From: Leclercia adecarboxylata
Lineage (GTDB): Bacteria > Pseudomonadota > Gammaproteobacteria > Enterobacterales > Enterobacteriaceae
Length of the DNA stretch: 64,000 nucleotides
Direction of reading: 5' to 3'
Assembly: GCA_002360945.1 (NCBI GenBank)
Contig: DERO01000004.1
Location: 124,001-188,000 of the forward strand
Shown: positions 7,103 through 16,797 of the stretch, one piece after another
How positions within the stretch are numbered: position 1 is the stretch's first letter
Layout: each line of letters starts with the position of its first letter
Notes under the pieces: model-generated
Told to the model about the DNA's origin: nothing
What the model saw: the letters and a program-made list of their open reading frames with translations, nothing else
Database searches by the model: none
Translations under genes and position numbers: made by a program

Positions 7103-7786
7103 TCAGGTCGCCAAACCCACCCCCATCGCCCCCCTAATAATCGGAATCGGCGTCAGCAAATGCTGATACATCAATTCCCCCGCCTTATCCGCATCCCGCG
7201 CCAGCACCGCGTCCATCAGCTTCTGATGCTCCCCATGTTTCTCTTCTAACATCGCAACAGACAAAACAGTCTTCCGCAGCCACACATACCGATACCGCGC
7301 CGCCAAATCGAACAATCTTTCCCGCATCTGCATCAAATACTGCGACCCACACCCCGCCACCATCGCCGTATGAAACGCCTGATGGCGCTGGTCCCACTCG
7401 TCCAGCATCGTCTCGCTGGCGTCGCGGGATTCCAGCTTGTTCAGCAGATGCGCCCGGGCGAGCAGCTCCGCTTCCCACTCTTCGCCGCCGCGTTCGATAG
7501 CAAGGCGCACCAGCATCGCCTCCATATTGGCGCGGGCATCAAAGATATCGAGCAGCTCCTGTTCGGACATCGGTGCCACCCGGTAGCCTTTCTGGTTAAT
7601 GACCGTGACCAGCCCCTCGGCAACCAGCTGCGACAGCGCTTCGCGCAGCGGGCCGACGCCCAGTTCATACCGGGAGGTCAGCAGGCTCATCCGCAGCTTC
7701 TCATCCGGGTGATACACCCCGCGGATAATGTCGTTCTTCAGCCAGCGGTAGCCGTCGATGGCCGTTGCCTGGGAAATGATGGTCAT
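7103..7786 (-). CDS. csiR: CsiR/GlaR, GntR-family repressor of the glutarate/GABA operon
   Basis: The 227-residue protein has an N-terminal GntR winged helix (residues about 10-75, with 'LRMSLLTSRYELGVGPLREALSQLVAEGLVTVINQKGY') and a C-terminal FCD ligand domain with helices and metal-binding histidines ('HQAFHTAMVAG'). Sequence is close to E. coli CsiR along the full length. In E. coli this protein represses the csiD promoter and is relieved by glutarate. AGGAG just upstream of 7786 fixes the start; a longer frame to 7819 lacks such a site. It is the last gene of the csiD-lhgO-gabD-gabT-csiR series, 45 bp after gabT. The permease gene gabP, normally between gabT and csiR, is missing. Confidence 0.92.
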   Translation of the reverse strand: MTIISQATAIDGYRWLKNDIIRGVYHPDEKLRMSLLTSRYELGVGPLREALSQLVAEGLVTVINQKGYRVAPMSEQELLDIFDARANMEAMLVRLAIERGGEEWEAELLARAHLLNKLESRDASETMLDEWDQRHQAFHTAMVAGCGSQYLMQMRERLFDLAARYRYVWLRKTVLSVAMLEEKHGEHQKLMDAVLARDADKAGELMYQHLLTPIPIIRGAMGVGLAT

Positions 7787-7831
7787 GGTCGTGCTCCTTG
7801 AATACGGCCCGGCCTGCACCGGGCGTAAAGA

Positions 7832-9115
7832 TTAGCCCTGCTTCGCCTCGTCAAAACACGCGGCGATAATCGCCAGCCCCTGCTTAAGCTGCGCCTCTTC
7901 CACGGTCAGCGGCACCAGGATGCGCAGCACGTTGTAGTACGGCCCGCACGACAGCAGGATCAACCCTTTGTCCCGCGCCCGGGCGACAATCTGCGCCGTC
8001 AGGGCGGCGTTCGGCTTATGGTGGTCGCCCTCTTCAAACAGCTCGATGGCGATCATCGCCCCCAGGCCGCGAACGTCGCCGATCTCAGGGTGTTTTTCCG
8101 CAATCGCCAGCAGGCCTTCGCGCAGGGTATTGCCCAGCTTGTTGGCTTTGCCCAGCAGATCTTCCTGCTCGAAGACCTTGATCACCGCCAGCGCGGCGGC
8201 GCAGGCGATCGGGCTCCCGGCGTAGGTACCGCCCAGTCCGCCCGGGGCGATGGCGTCCATCACTTCGGCGCGTCCGGTGACGCCCGCCAGCGGGAAGCCG
8301 CCGGCAATGGATTTAGCGAAGGTGGTGATATCCGCCGCCACGCCCATCTGCTCCATCGCGAAGAAGGTCCCGGTGCGGCCCGCGCCGCTCTGCACTTCAT
8401 CGGCGATCAGCATGATGCCGTGCTCGTCGCACAGGTCGCGCAGGCGCTGCATAAAGGCCGGGGAGGTGGCGTAGAAGCCGCCTTCACCCTGCACGGGTTC
8501 GATCACGATGGCGGCGATATCTTCCGGGGCGGCATCGTTCTTGAAGATGCGATGAATGCTGGCGATGGCGTCGTCATCGCTGATGCCGTGCAGGGCGCAG
8601 GGATAGAGGGCGCGATAGACGTGGCCCGGCATTAAGCCCATGCCCGCTGAGTAAGGGTTCACTTTCCCGGTGAGCGACAGGGTGTAGTGGGTGCGGCCAT
8701 GATAGGCCCCGGTAAAGGCGATGGTGCCGTTGCGCTTGGTCGCCGCGCGGGCAATTTTCACCGCGTTCTCGACCGCTTCGGAGCCGGTGGTCACCAGCAG
8801 GGTCTTTTTCGGGAAATCGCCCGGCACTTTCTGGTTCAGGGTTTCGCAAAGCTCCAGATAGGGTTCATAGGCCAGCACCTGGAAGCAGGTGTGCGACAGC
8901 TTTTTCAGCTGCTCTTCCACGGCGCTGACCACTTCCGGATGCAGATGCCCGGTGTTCAGCACCGCAATCCCCCCGGCGAAATCAAGATACTCACGGCCTT
9001 CGACGTCCCATACCCGGCAGTTCTCAGCCCGGGCGGCAAAAATCGGGTGGATCTGACCCACGCCACGGGGAATGGCATTGCTACGACGCTGCATTAACTC
9101 TTTGTTGGTGCTCAT
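7832..9115 (-). CDS. gabT: 4-aminobutyrate aminotransferase
   Basis: The enzyme is 427 residues, the usual GabT length. It transfers the amino group of GABA to 2-oxoglutarate, giving succinate semialdehyde and glutamate, with pyridoxal phosphate as cofactor. Visible class-III aminotransferase features include 'GSEAVENAVKIARAATKR', the cofactor-stacking 'GAYHGRTHYTLSLTG', the aspartate of 'LIADEVQSGAGRTG', and the Schiff-base lysine in 'TTFAKSIAGGFPL' (about residue 268). The start at 9115 has AGGAG seven bases upstream. gabD lies directly upstream with 14 bp between the coding regions, and csiR follows. Product feeds GabD. Confidence 0.96.
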   Translation of the reverse strand: MSTNKELMQRRSNAIPRGVGQIHPIFAARAENCRVWDVEGREYLDFAGGIAVLNTGHLHPEVVSAVEEQLKKLSHTCFQVLAYEPYLELCETLNQKVPGDFPKKTLLVTTGSEAVENAVKIARAATKRNGTIAFTGAYHGRTHYTLSLTGKVNPYSAGMGLMPGHVYRALYPCALHGISDDDAIASIHRIFKNDAAPEDIAAIVIEPVQGEGGFYATSPAFMQRLRDLCDEHGIMLIADEVQSGAGRTGTFFAMEQMGVAADITTFAKSIAGGFPLAGVTGRAEVMDAIAPGGLGGTYAGSPIACAAALAVIKVFEQEDLLGKANKLGNTLREGLLAIAEKHPEIGDVRGLGAMIAIELFEEGDHHKPNAALTAQIVARARDKGLILLSCGPYYNVLRILVPLTVEEAQLKQGLAIIAACFDEAKQG

Positions 9116-9129
9116 TGGATGCTCCTGAA

Positions 9130-10578
9130 TTAAAGGCCGATGCACATATATTTGATTTCTAAGTAATCTTCGATACCGTATTTAGAACCTTCCCGACCCA
9201 GACCGGAGGCTTTAATGCCGCCGAACGGGGCGACTTCGTTGGAGATAATCCCGGTGTTGATCCCGACGATGCCGTACTCCAGCGCCTCGCCGACGCGGAA
9301 CACGCGGCTCAAATCACGGGCATAGAAGTAGGCGGCGAGGCCGAACTCGGTGTCGTTAGCCATATGGATCACGTCGGCTTCATCTTTAAAGCGGAACAGC
9401 GGGGCCAGCGGGCCGAAGGTCTCCTCTTTGGCCACTTTGGCATCACCGGGTACATCTACCAGAATAGTCGGTTGGAAGAAGTTGCCGCCGAGTTTATGCA
9501 GCGATCCGCCGGTAATTACCCGCGCGCCTTTCTCCAGCGCGTCGGCAATGTGTTCTTCGACCTTGTCGACCGCCTTGCTGTCGATTAGCGGCCCGATGGT
9601 GACGCCCTGGTTCAGGCCATCGCCGATCTGCATTTTATCCACCGCCTGCTGGAGTTTTTCGGCAAAGCGGTCGTAGACGCCGTCCTGCACGTACAGGCGG
9701 TTGGCACAGACGCAGGTCTGCCCGGCGTTGCGGAACTTCGAGGCCAGCGCCCCTTCCACGGCCTTATCAAGATCGGCATCGTCAAAGACAATAAAGGGCG
9801 CGTTGCCGCCCAGTTCCAGCGAGACTTTTTTGATGTCCTTCGCGCACTGGGCCATCAGCTGGCGGCCAATTTCGGTCGAGCCGGTAAAGGAGAGCTTGCG
9901 CACCAGAGGGTTGCTGGTCAGCTCGTTGCCGATATCGGACGCCGAACCGGTGACCACGTTAAACACCCCGGCGGGGATCCCGGCGCGTTGCGCCAGTTCG
10001 GCCAGCGCCAGCGCGGAGTAGGGCGTCTGGCTGGCGGGTTTGAGCACCATAGTGCAGCCGGCCGCCAGGGCCGGGCCGGCCTTGCGGGTGATCATCGCCG
10101 CCGGGAAGTTCCACGGGGTGATGGCCGCCGTCACGCCAATCGGCTGCTTAATCACGATCAGCCGCTTGTCCGCCTGATGGCCCGGAATGGTATCGCCGTA
10201 GACACGTTTCCCCTCTTCGGCGAACCACTCTATAAAGGAGGCGGCATAGCCGATCTCGCCTTTGGCTTCTGCCAGCGGTTTGCCCTGCTCGAGGGTCATC
10301 AGCCGGGCCAGATCGTCCTGGTTGGCCATCATCAAATCGAACCAGCGGCGCAGGATGTTGGCGCGCTCTTTGGCAGTCAGCGCGCGCCAGGCGGGCAGGG
10401 CGCGGTTCGCGGCCTCAATCGCCTCTCGGGTCTCGTCGGCACCCATTTTCGGCACGCTGCCCAGGGTCTGGCCGTTCGCCGGGTTGGTCACGGCGAGGGT
10501 CTCACCACGGTGGGCGTCGCGCCACTCTCCTTCTATATAAGCCTGCTGGCGGAATAAGCTGGGATCGTTGAGTTGCAT
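9130..10578 (-). CDS. gabD: Succinate-semialdehyde dehydrogenase (NADP+)
   Basis: The protein is 482 residues, identical in length to E. coli GabD. It oxidises succinate semialdehyde (and in the lysine route glutarate semialdehyde) to the dicarboxylate. Aldehyde dehydrogenase marks are clear: 'ITPWNFPAAMITRKAGPALAAGC', 'LSFTGSTEIGRQL', the catalytic glutamate in 'VSLELGGNAPFIV' and the catalytic cysteine in 'FRNAGQTCVCANR' (about residue 288). It lies 23 bp after lhgO and just before gabT in one operon. This cluster converts glutarate and GABA to succinate for the TCA cycle. Confidence 0.96.
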   Translation of the reverse strand: MQLNDPSLFRQQAYIEGEWRDAHRGETLAVTNPANGQTLGSVPKMGADETREAIEAANRALPAWRALTAKERANILRRWFDLMMANQDDLARLMTLEQGKPLAEAKGEIGYAASFIEWFAEEGKRVYGDTIPGHQADKRLIVIKQPIGVTAAITPWNFPAAMITRKAGPALAAGCTMVLKPASQTPYSALALAELAQRAGIPAGVFNVVTGSASDIGNELTSNPLVRKLSFTGSTEIGRQLMAQCAKDIKKVSLELGGNAPFIVFDDADLDKAVEGALASKFRNAGQTCVCANRLYVQDGVYDRFAEKLQQAVDKMQIGDGLNQGVTIGPLIDSKAVDKVEEHIADALEKGARVITGGSLHKLGGNFFQPTILVDVPGDAKVAKEETFGPLAPLFRFKDEADVIHMANDTEFGLAAYFYARDLSRVFRVGEALEYGIVGINTGIISNEVAPFGGIKASGLGREGSKYGIEDYLEIKYMCIGL

Positions 10579-10601
10579 GATGGCTTCCTGTCTCAGAATG
10601 A

Positions 10602-11870
10602 TTAACGGGTAAACGCGGCATGTAAGGTCTCCACATTACCGGCAGCCCGCAGCGAACGCCCGGGGTTGTGCTGACTGGCGAGCAGAGTCTGAACCTTGCT
10701 CACAATATGCGCCCCGATGGGGATCGCCGAGGTCGCCGCCGGTGAGGGGGCATTACAGGTATGGATGGTGCGCGGCGTGGTGACAAATAAAAAGTCGTCG
10801 ATCAGCTTACCTTCTGGCGAAACTGCCTGCGCCCTCACACCTGCAGGCCAGGGGTGCAGATCCTTCACCGTCAGCCCCGGGCAGTACTTCTGCACCAGCT
10901 TCAGATAGCCGCTTTTGCACAGCGAGTTTTTCATCTCGCCCAGGCCCGAGCGCAGGTTGTTCTGCAATACGCGGCGGATGCCCGTTGAACCCATAATTTC
11001 CAGCATATCGGACAGGGAGAAGTCGCCCTTGCGGTAGCCCTCGCGCTTGAAGGCCAGCACCGCGTTCGGCCCCACCGTCACGCTGCCGTCAATCATCCGG
11101 GTGAGATGCACCCCGAGAAACGGCATCGCCGGGTCGGGGATGGGGTAGATCAGGTGGTTGACGATCTGATTGTGCTCCGGCGCGAGGCGGAAATACTCCC
11201 CGCGGAACGGGCAGATGATAAACCCGGGATCGATGCCGAGCATCTTCACCAGTCGGTCGGCCATCAGCCCGGAGCAGCTGATTAAGGTAGTGGCTGCAAA
11301 CTCGCGTCCGTCATGGGTGCGGATCACCACCCGGTCGGCATGCTCTTGCAGGGCGCTGACCTCGGCGCGATAAATCACTTCGCCGCCCTTCGCCTGGAAG
11401 CGCCTTGCCATCGCCGCTGCCACCTCGCGATAGCTGACGATCCCGCTGGAGGGGACAAAAATCCCGCCCAGCCCGGTGATATTCGGCTCACGCTCGCGCA
11501 GCTCGGCGGCGCTGAGCCATTCGCGCTCGATGCCGTTGGCGGCGGTGCGGTCCCACAGGGCCCGCATGCGCTCCATCTCCAGCGGGGAGGTGGCCACCAG
11601 CATCTTGCCGCAGGTGTCGTAGCGGATATCATTCCGATCGCAGAAGGCTTTGGTCGCCCGGTTCCCCGCCAGGCAGAACTGCGCCTTCAGGCTGCCGGGG
11701 GTGTAATAGACCCCGGCGTGGATCACCCCGCTGTTGTGCCCGGTCTGGTGGCAGGCCGGGCCCGCCTCCTTCTCCAGCAGGGCGATGCGGGCGTCCGGGT
11801 AGAGCTCAATCAGCTGCATGGCGGTCGACATGCCGATAATGCCGCCGCCGATAATCACGAAGTCATACAT
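10602..11870 (-). CDS. lhgO: L-2-hydroxyglutarate dehydrogenase
   Basis: The FAD enzyme is 422 residues from the ATG at 11870 ('MYDFVIIGGGIIGMSTAMQL'), the E. coli start; an ATG nine bases earlier also exists, but AGGG is better spaced for 11870. The N-terminal GGGIIG is the dinucleotide-binding motif. Further conserved stretches include 'CHQTGHNSGVIHAGVYY' and 'VGPNAVLAFKREGYRKGDFS'. It oxidises L-2-hydroxyglutarate, the product of CsiD, to 2-oxoglutarate and passes electrons to the membrane quinone pool. csiD stops 11 bp upstream, so the two are translationally close. Confidence 0.95.
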   Translation of the reverse strand: MYDFVIIGGGIIGMSTAMQLIELYPDARIALLEKEAGPACHQTGHNSGVIHAGVYYTPGSLKAQFCLAGNRATKAFCDRNDIRYDTCGKMLVATSPLEMERMRALWDRTAANGIEREWLSAAELREREPNITGLGGIFVPSSGIVSYREVAAAMARRFQAKGGEVIYRAEVSALQEHADRVVIRTHDGREFAATTLISCSGLMADRLVKMLGIDPGFIICPFRGEYFRLAPEHNQIVNHLIYPIPDPAMPFLGVHLTRMIDGSVTVGPNAVLAFKREGYRKGDFSLSDMLEIMGSTGIRRVLQNNLRSGLGEMKNSLCKSGYLKLVQKYCPGLTVKDLHPWPAGVRAQAVSPEGKLIDDFLFVTTPRTIHTCNAPSPAATSAIPIGAHIVSKVQTLLASQHNPGRSLRAAGNVETLHAAFTR

Positions 11871-11881
11871 CCGCGCCATCC

Positions 11882-12859
11882 CTACTGATGAGTCTGATAG
11901 TGGGTGGTGGCGTAGCTGATATACCCGCGCTGGCGCATCAGCTCCCGGCGCAGATCCGGGTGCGGGGTAAAGCGATCCCGGCCGTGCAGCCAGAACATAT
12001 TGTTGATCAGCAGGAATTTACCCACCGGTACCGGAATGGAGACGATGTTTTTGCTGCCCTCCAGCGCGTCAGAAAGTTCGCTCAGCCAGACGCCCTCTGC
12101 AAAATCTTTCGGCTGGACGAACTGGTCGATATAGCGCATCACCGGGCGGCCCTGCTGGTCGACGTCAAACACCGGGTGGAAGACATCGGCGGCCACGTTT
12201 TTGCTCGGCGGCGCGGTCCAGCGCAGCGGGCGACGGGCCAGCGGATGGCTGAAGAAGGTATCCAGCGACTCCCAGTCGTCGAGGTGCAGCAGCAGGGAGT
12301 TGCCGCCCTGCATGTTCTGCTCGTCGATCTTCATCATCAGCACGTAGTCGGTCACTTCATCGACGAAGGTGCCGTCATTGTGCAGCTCCAGCACGCGGTG
12401 GGGCTGGCGCAGGTAGCTGTCGGAGTTATCAACGTTTTTCACCGTAAAGCGGGCATAGTACTGGCCGCTCATGGCGTCATAGTTGGAGCGGCCAATCAGG
12501 TGCGCGACGGCGGTGGCGATCTTCACCATCTCGTCGGCCTGACTGACGTTATCCACCCCCTCGGCGTCGATCAGCAGCGCGCCCTGGTCCCGGCTGAGCA
12601 GGGTGTTCAGCAGCAGGGGCTGGAGCTGGTTGCCGCACAGGTCATCGAGGATCTTCGCCACCCGAAAGCGCAGGAAGGATTTGTACTCCAGGGCCTGAAT
12701 GGGCCACTGCTCCACCTCCCGCAGGAACTGCTGCGTGACCTCCGCTGAGAACGTCAGCTCCAGCAAACGCGGAGACTGCACGGATGTCGTGATGCTGAAA
12801 CCGGTGATGGTCCGGGACAACGCCTCGTCGGGCTGTTTTACGGCGGTAAGTGCATTCAT
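11882..12859 (-). CDS. csiD: Glutarate 2-hydroxylase CsiD/GlaH (Fe(II)/2-oxoglutarate dioxygenase)
   Basis: The 325-residue enzyme is close to E. coli CsiD throughout. It hydroxylates glutarate to L-2-hydroxyglutarate using 2-oxoglutarate and O2. The iron-binding HxD is in '[13 protein letters not shown]' (about residue 160) and the distal His in '[13 protein letters not shown]' (about 292). An AGAGG ten bases upstream supports the ATG at 12859 rather than an upstream TTG. It is the first gene of the minus-strand operon and diverges from the permease gene across a 349-bp regulatory region. In E. coli the promoter is sigma-S/CRP-dependent and repressed by CsiR; the same is inferred here. Confidence 0.95.
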   Translation of the reverse strand: MNALTAVKQPDEALSRTITGFSITTSVQSPRLLELTFSAEVTQQFLREVEQWPIQALEYKSFLRFRVAKILDDLCGNQLQPLLLNTLLSRDQGALLIDAEGVDNVSQADEMVKIATAVAHLIGRSNYDAMSGQYYARFTVKNVDNSDSYLRQPHRVLELHNDGTFVDEVTDYVLMMKIDEQNMQGGNSLLLHLDDWESLDTFFSHPLARRPLRWTAPPSKNVAADVFHPVFDVDQQGRPVMRYIDQFVQPKDFAEGVWLSELSDALEGSKNIVSIPVPVGKFLLINNMFWLHGRDRFTPHPDLRRELMRQRGYISYATTHYQTHQ

Positions 12860-13208
12860 CAGAATCAATCCTCTCAGAAAGTTTCAGGAGCAGGGCAGTG
12901 CATTTCGTAGCCATAAATTAAAAATATCTACATTTTTAGGAAATGGGCCTGTTCAGGAGCGAATGTTTGAATTTTGTGATGAAGGCGTGAAAAACGGCGA
13001 AATGGCGGGGAAAATGCGTGTCCAGGGCAGGATCTTAAAAACCTGACGTGATGCGGCTCACGGAAAATTGGGGTTATCCTTAACAAAAATGTGACATATC
13101 CATACAAATCTTAACAAATCGCCCGAGCGACGCTGTACGGCCTTCCGGGGCTCTTCTATACCTTGATTCGTGTTACCTGCGACTCAACCCATCACAGAGA
13201 ATAAACGT
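12860..13208. promoter_or_regulatory. Divergent promoter region between csiD and the permease gene
   Basis: No gene is seen in this 349-bp gap. CTTAACAAA occurs twice as a direct repeat, at 13079-13087 and 13110-13118, 31 bp apart (about three helical turns), on the permease side. Between them lies TGTGA-CATATC-CATAC (13090-13105), a weak half-matching CRP site. These are candidate sites for CsiR, CRP or another regulator; none can be assigned with certainty. Confidence 0.4.
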
Positions 13209-14690
13209 ATGGAACAGACTTCTGGCAAGAAAAGTGAAGCAATTCATAGTGATAATACACAGCAATTTCACCGCTCCATCGGCCTTATCTCTAACTTTTC
13301 GCTCGGGTTCACCTACCTCTCGCCGCTGACGGCGGTCTACTCCCTGTTTGCCCTGGCGGTGACGCTGGCAGGGCCACCGGCGATCTGGTGGATCCCGATC
13401 GTGGCCTGCGGGCAGCTGCTGGTGGCGCTGGTATTTGGCGAAGTGGCGTCGCAGTATCCGATCACCGGCGGTCTCTATCCCTGGGCGCGTCGCCTGTGGG
13501 GCCGCAAATATGCGTGGATCGCCGCCTGGATCTACCTCTGGGCGCTGGTGGTGACCATTACCTCGGTGGCGGAATACACCGCCACCTTCGTCGGGTCGCT
13601 GTTCGGCTTTGAAACCTCGGCCGGCAACATGCTGATCACCTCGGTGGTGCTGCTGCTGATGATGATGGCCATCAACATGTCGGGCACCAAAAACCTCGCC
13701 CGGGTCGCCCGCATTGGCTTCTGGTGTGAGATCGTCAGCGTGATTGCCCTGGGGATTTATCTCCTGCTATTCCACCGCGCGCAGCCCTTCTCGGTGGTCT
13801 TCGACTCGATGGGCGTGATCGCCAAAGACGGCAGCTACCAGCCGGCGTTTATGGCCGCGGCGCTGATCGGCCTGTTTATGTTCTTCGGCTTTGAAGCCTG
13901 CGGCAACGTGGCGGAAGAGGTGAAAAACCCGAGCAAAAAGATCCCGATAGCGATGATCCTCAGCATCGTGTTTGGTGCTCTCTCGGCGATGGTGTCGATC
14001 CTCGGCTACCTGCTGGCCTCCCCGAATCTGATGAATATCGTCAACGGCCAGATCGCCGATCCCATCCCGGCGATCCTCAACGAAGCCCTCGGCGAGACCG
14101 GTGCCACGGTGTTTATCATCATCGCAGTGATCGCCATGCTGTCGTGCATCCTCTCCCTGCAGGCCGCGTTAAGCCGCCTGATCTTCTCCTTCTCCCGCGA
14201 CCAGATGCTGCCGGGTAGCGCCTGGATGTCGAAGCTGTCGAAAAACAGCGTCCCGGACAACGCGATGATCGTCAGCTGCCTGCTACCGGTGCTGATCTGC
14301 GTGTGGGTTTACTTCCAGCCGGATAACCTGGCGCGCATCACCGCCTTTGCGGTTATCGGGATCTACATCTCCTTCCAGATGGTGGTTCTGGCGGCGCTGC
14401 GCCAGCGTCTGAAAGGCTGGAAGCCGGCCGGAGAGTGGAGCGTCGGCGGCTGGGGGATGCTGGTCAATATCCTGGCGCTGGCCTACGGCCTGTGCGGCAT
14501 CTGGCTGCTGGCGCAACCGGCGGAGAGCGCCAGCTTTATCGACCGCTGGACGGTGCTGGTGGGGCTGGCGGTGGTGGTGATCTCTGGCCTGATGTACATG
14601 GCGCTGGCCCGTCCGTTCGGGCGCTCCAACGCGCCGGAAAATGACGCGATCGAACATGCAAAACGGCTGAACGCCGGACAACCTCTGTAA
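13209..14690 (+). CDS. APC-superfamily amino acid permease (ACT-like), probable GABA or polyamine-related uptake
   Basis: The 493-residue protein has about twelve hydrophobic segments and the APC signature near the N-terminus: '[28 protein letters not shown]'. '[26 protein letters not shown]' in the middle is typical of amino acid/choline transporters of the bacterial and fungal BAT1-like branch. It is not GabP, which has a different N-terminus and length. The start at 13209 is preceded by an AGAGA site; an upstream GTG at 13170 is less likely. It is followed after 32 bp by patD and is divergent from the csiD-gabDT genes, so it may replace gabP as the GABA carrier or import a GABA precursor. 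Substrate is inference. Confidence 0.8.
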   Translation: MEQTSGKKSEAIHSDNTQQFHRSIGLISNFSLGFTYLSPLTAVYSLFALAVTLAGPPAIWWIPIVACGQLLVALVFGEVASQYPITGGLYPWARRLWGRKYAWIAAWIYLWALVVTITSVAEYTATFVGSLFGFETSAGNMLITSVVLLLMMMAINMSGTKNLARVARIGFWCEIVSVIALGIYLLLFHRAQPFSVVFDSMGVIAKDGSYQPAFMAAALIGLFMFFGFEACGNVAEEVKNPSKKIPIAMILSIVFGALSAMVSILGYLLASPNLMNIVNGQIADPIPAILNEALGETGATVFIIIAVIAMLSCILSLQAALSRLIFSFSRDQMLPGSAWMSKLSKNSVPDNAMIVSCLLPVLICVWVYFQPDNLARITAFAVIGIYISFQMVVLAALRQRLKGWKPAGEWSVGGWGMLVNILALAYGLCGIWLLAQPAESASFIDRWTVLVGLAVVVISGLMYMALARPFGRSNAPENDAIEHAKRLNAGQPL

Positions 14691-14722
14691 TTTCCCGGAA
14701 CATAAAAACAATGGAGTCGGCT

Positions 14723-16150
14723 ATGCAACATAACTTATTGATCAATGGCGAACTGATTGCGGGTTCAGGTGAGAAGCAGCCGGTTTATAACCCGGCCACC
14801 GGCGAGGTGCTGCTGGAGATTGCCGAAGCCAGCGCGGAGCAGGTGGACGCTGCGGTGCAGGCCGCCGATCGCGCCTTCCGCCAGTGGGGGCAGACCACGC
14901 CGAAAGCGCGTGCCGAGTGCCTGCTAAAGCTGGCGGATGTGATTGAGCAGAACGCCGAGACTTTCGCCCGACTGGAGTCGCTGAACTGCGGCAAACCGCT
15001 GCACTGCGTGTTGAACGACGAGATCCCGGCCATTGTCGATGTGTTCCGCTTCTTTGCGGGTGCCACCCGCTGCCTGAACGGCCTCGCCGCCGGGGAGTAT
15101 ATGGAAGGGCACACCTCGATGATCCGCCGCGATCCGGTGGGTGTGGTGGCTTCCATCGCTCCGTGGAACTACCCGCTGATGATGGCGGCGTGGAAGCTGG
15201 GCCCGGCGCTGGCGGCGGGGAACTGCGTGGTGCTCAAGCCGTCGGAGATCACCCCGCTGACCGCCCTGAAGCTGGCCGAGCTGGCAAAAGATATCTTCCC
15301 GGCCGGGGTGATTAACGTCCTGTTTGGCCGGGGTAAAACCGTGGGCGATCCGCTGACCGGCCACGACAAGGTGCGGATGGTCTCCCTGACCGGCTCGATT
15401 GCTACCGGGGAGCACATCATTTCCCATACCGCGCCGTCGATTAAGCGTACCCATATGGAGCTGGGCGGCAAAGCGCCGGTGATTGTCTTTAACGACGCCG
15501 ATATCGACGCGGTGGTCGAGGGCGTGCGTACCTTTGGCTTCTACAACGCCGGGCAGGACTGCACCGCGGCCTGCCGCATCTATGCCCAGAAAGAGGTCTA
15601 TAACGCGCTGGTGGAAAAACTGGGCGTCGCCGTCGCCAGCCTGAAAATGGGTGCCCCGGAGGATGAGACCACCGAGCTCGGGCCGGTGAGCTCCGCCGCC
15701 CATCTGACCCGCGTCAGCGAGGCGGTGGAACGCGCCAAAGCCCTGCCGCACATCCACGTGGTGACCGGCGGAAACGTGGCGGGCGGCAAAGGGTACTACT
15801 TCCAGCCGACCCTGCTGGCCGGGGCGAAGCAGGAGGATGAGATTATCCAGCGCGAGGTCTTCGGCCCGGTGGTGAGCGTCACTGTGTTCGACGACGAAGA
15901 GCAGGTGCTGGACTGGGCCAACGACTCACAGTACGGCCTCGCCTCGTCGGTGTGGACTCAGGACGTGGGCCGCGCGCACCGCATGAGCGCCCGCCTGCAG
16001 TACGGCTGCACCTGGGTGAACACCCACTTTATGCTGGTAAGCGAAATGCCGCACGGCGGGCAGAAGCTATCCGGCTACGGCAAGGATATGTCGATGTACG
16101 GGCTGGAGGATTACACCGTGGTACGGCATGTGATGGTGAAGCACGGATAA
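14723..16150 (+). CDS. patD: Gamma-aminobutyraldehyde dehydrogenase
   Basis: The 475-residue enzyme is very close to E. coli PatD (YdcW) end to end. It oxidises 4-aminobutanal, from putrescine, to GABA with NAD+. Conserved aldehyde dehydrogenase elements are '[25 protein letters not shown]', '[12 protein letters not shown]', the glutamate of '[12 protein letters not shown]' and the cysteine of '[15 protein letters not shown]'. GGAG at 14713-14716 selects the ATG at 14723 over one at 14711. Placement next to the gab cluster, co-directional with the permease, suggests a single putrescine-GABA-succinate route. In E. coli patD is located elsewhere, so this linkage is a local arrangement. Confidence 0.93.
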   Translation: MQHNLLINGELIAGSGEKQPVYNPATGEVLLEIAEASAEQVDAAVQAADRAFRQWGQTTPKARAECLLKLADVIEQNAETFARLESLNCGKPLHCVLNDEIPAIVDVFRFFAGATRCLNGLAAGEYMEGHTSMIRRDPVGVVASIAPWNYPLMMAAWKLGPALAAGNCVVLKPSEITPLTALKLAELAKDIFPAGVINVLFGRGKTVGDPLTGHDKVRMVSLTGSIATGEHIISHTAPSIKRTHMELGGKAPVIVFNDADIDAVVEGVRTFGFYNAGQDCTAACRIYAQKEVYNALVEKLGVAVASLKMGAPEDETTELGPVSSAAHLTRVSEAVERAKALPHIHVVTGGNVAGGKGYYFQPTLLAGAKQEDEIIQREVFGPVVSVTVFDDEEQVLDWANDSQYGLASSVWTQDVGRAHRMSARLQYGCTWVNTHFMLVSEMPHGGQKLSGYGKDMSMYGLEDYTVVRHVMVKHG

Positions 16151-16157
16151 AGACCGG

Positions 16158-16194
16158 GCGGCTGCGACGGGGGTTATGCCGCAGCCGCTGTTTT
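16158..16194 (+). terminator. Rho-independent terminator after patD
   Basis: GCGGCTGCG (16158-16166) pairs with CGCAGCCGC (16180-16188), a 9-bp GC-rich stem, followed by TGTTTT. It closes the permease-patD unit. Confidence 0.75.
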
Positions 16195-16460
16195 ACGGTG
16201 TGGTGATATTTAAAAGTGCGCCCTGCATTTATTACATATCCTCGCGAAGCAGAGCGCAATATTTTGTCATTTCAGGATGTACTACGAAAAAATCTCGCGA
16301 TGAATCTATTTAAATGTCATCACCACATTATTAGCCCGCTCTGGCATTAGTTTTAAATGACCGCTCCCTGCATAATCTGACGTTAATCACATCACGACAT
16401 TATCAAATTTTCGTACCATACTTAGGCCGTCAACGTTAAGTCAGAAACTGGGGGAGTAAT
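16195..16460. other. AT-rich spacer at the left edge of the dpd island
   Basis: No gene is seen. Base composition turns visibly AT-rich compared with patD, marking the transition from core chromosome to accessory DNA. No tRNA or direct-repeat attachment site was found. Confidence 0.4.
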
Positions 16461-16694
16461 ATGTCAGCGTTCGATACACAAGTAGCAATGGACATTGTGA
16501 CCCGTTCCACGGGAGGGTTTAGTTATGACACGCTGGCCAGGGCATTGATTTTAAATGTCCAAACTGAAAACTCTGAGGCTCTTCTGGAGGAGTGCCAACG
16601 CTTTTGCCTGGCGCTGGAAGAAAGGGGGCTGTTGAGAAAATGCACGCATTGTACCCATCCTCAGGATGTCTACTTCGAGTATGTTCCTCATTAA
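16461..16694 (+). CDS. Small hypothetical protein upstream of the dpd genes
   Basis: The 77-residue protein has a good ribosome binding site (GGGGAG at 16451-16456). It is mostly helical, with 'STGGFSYDTLARALILNVQT' and 'EALLEECQRFCLALEERGLL'. A C-terminal 'CTHCTHPQDVYFEYVPH' contains a CxxC pair with histidines that could bind a metal. I do not recognise the family. It is separated from dpdC by 103 bp and points the same way, so it may be part of the island, but it is not one of the described dpd genes. Confidence 0.55.
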   Translation: MSAFDTQVAMDIVTRSTGGFSYDTLARALILNVQTENSEALLEECQRFCLALEERGLLRKCTHCTHPQDVYFEYVPH

Positions 16695-16797
16695 TCGTCT
16701 ATCCCTGGAACAATTTTTGGGGATGTAATACGCGTTGCTTTTAACGGTCGCCTTTCTGAGATACCTTTGTGACAGAAAATTGAGTCGAGGGTAGGGT

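Noticed and set aside
16151-16460. tRNA or att site for integration of the dpd island
   Set aside because: No tRNA cloverleaf, integrase gene or flanking direct repeat was found on either side of the island.
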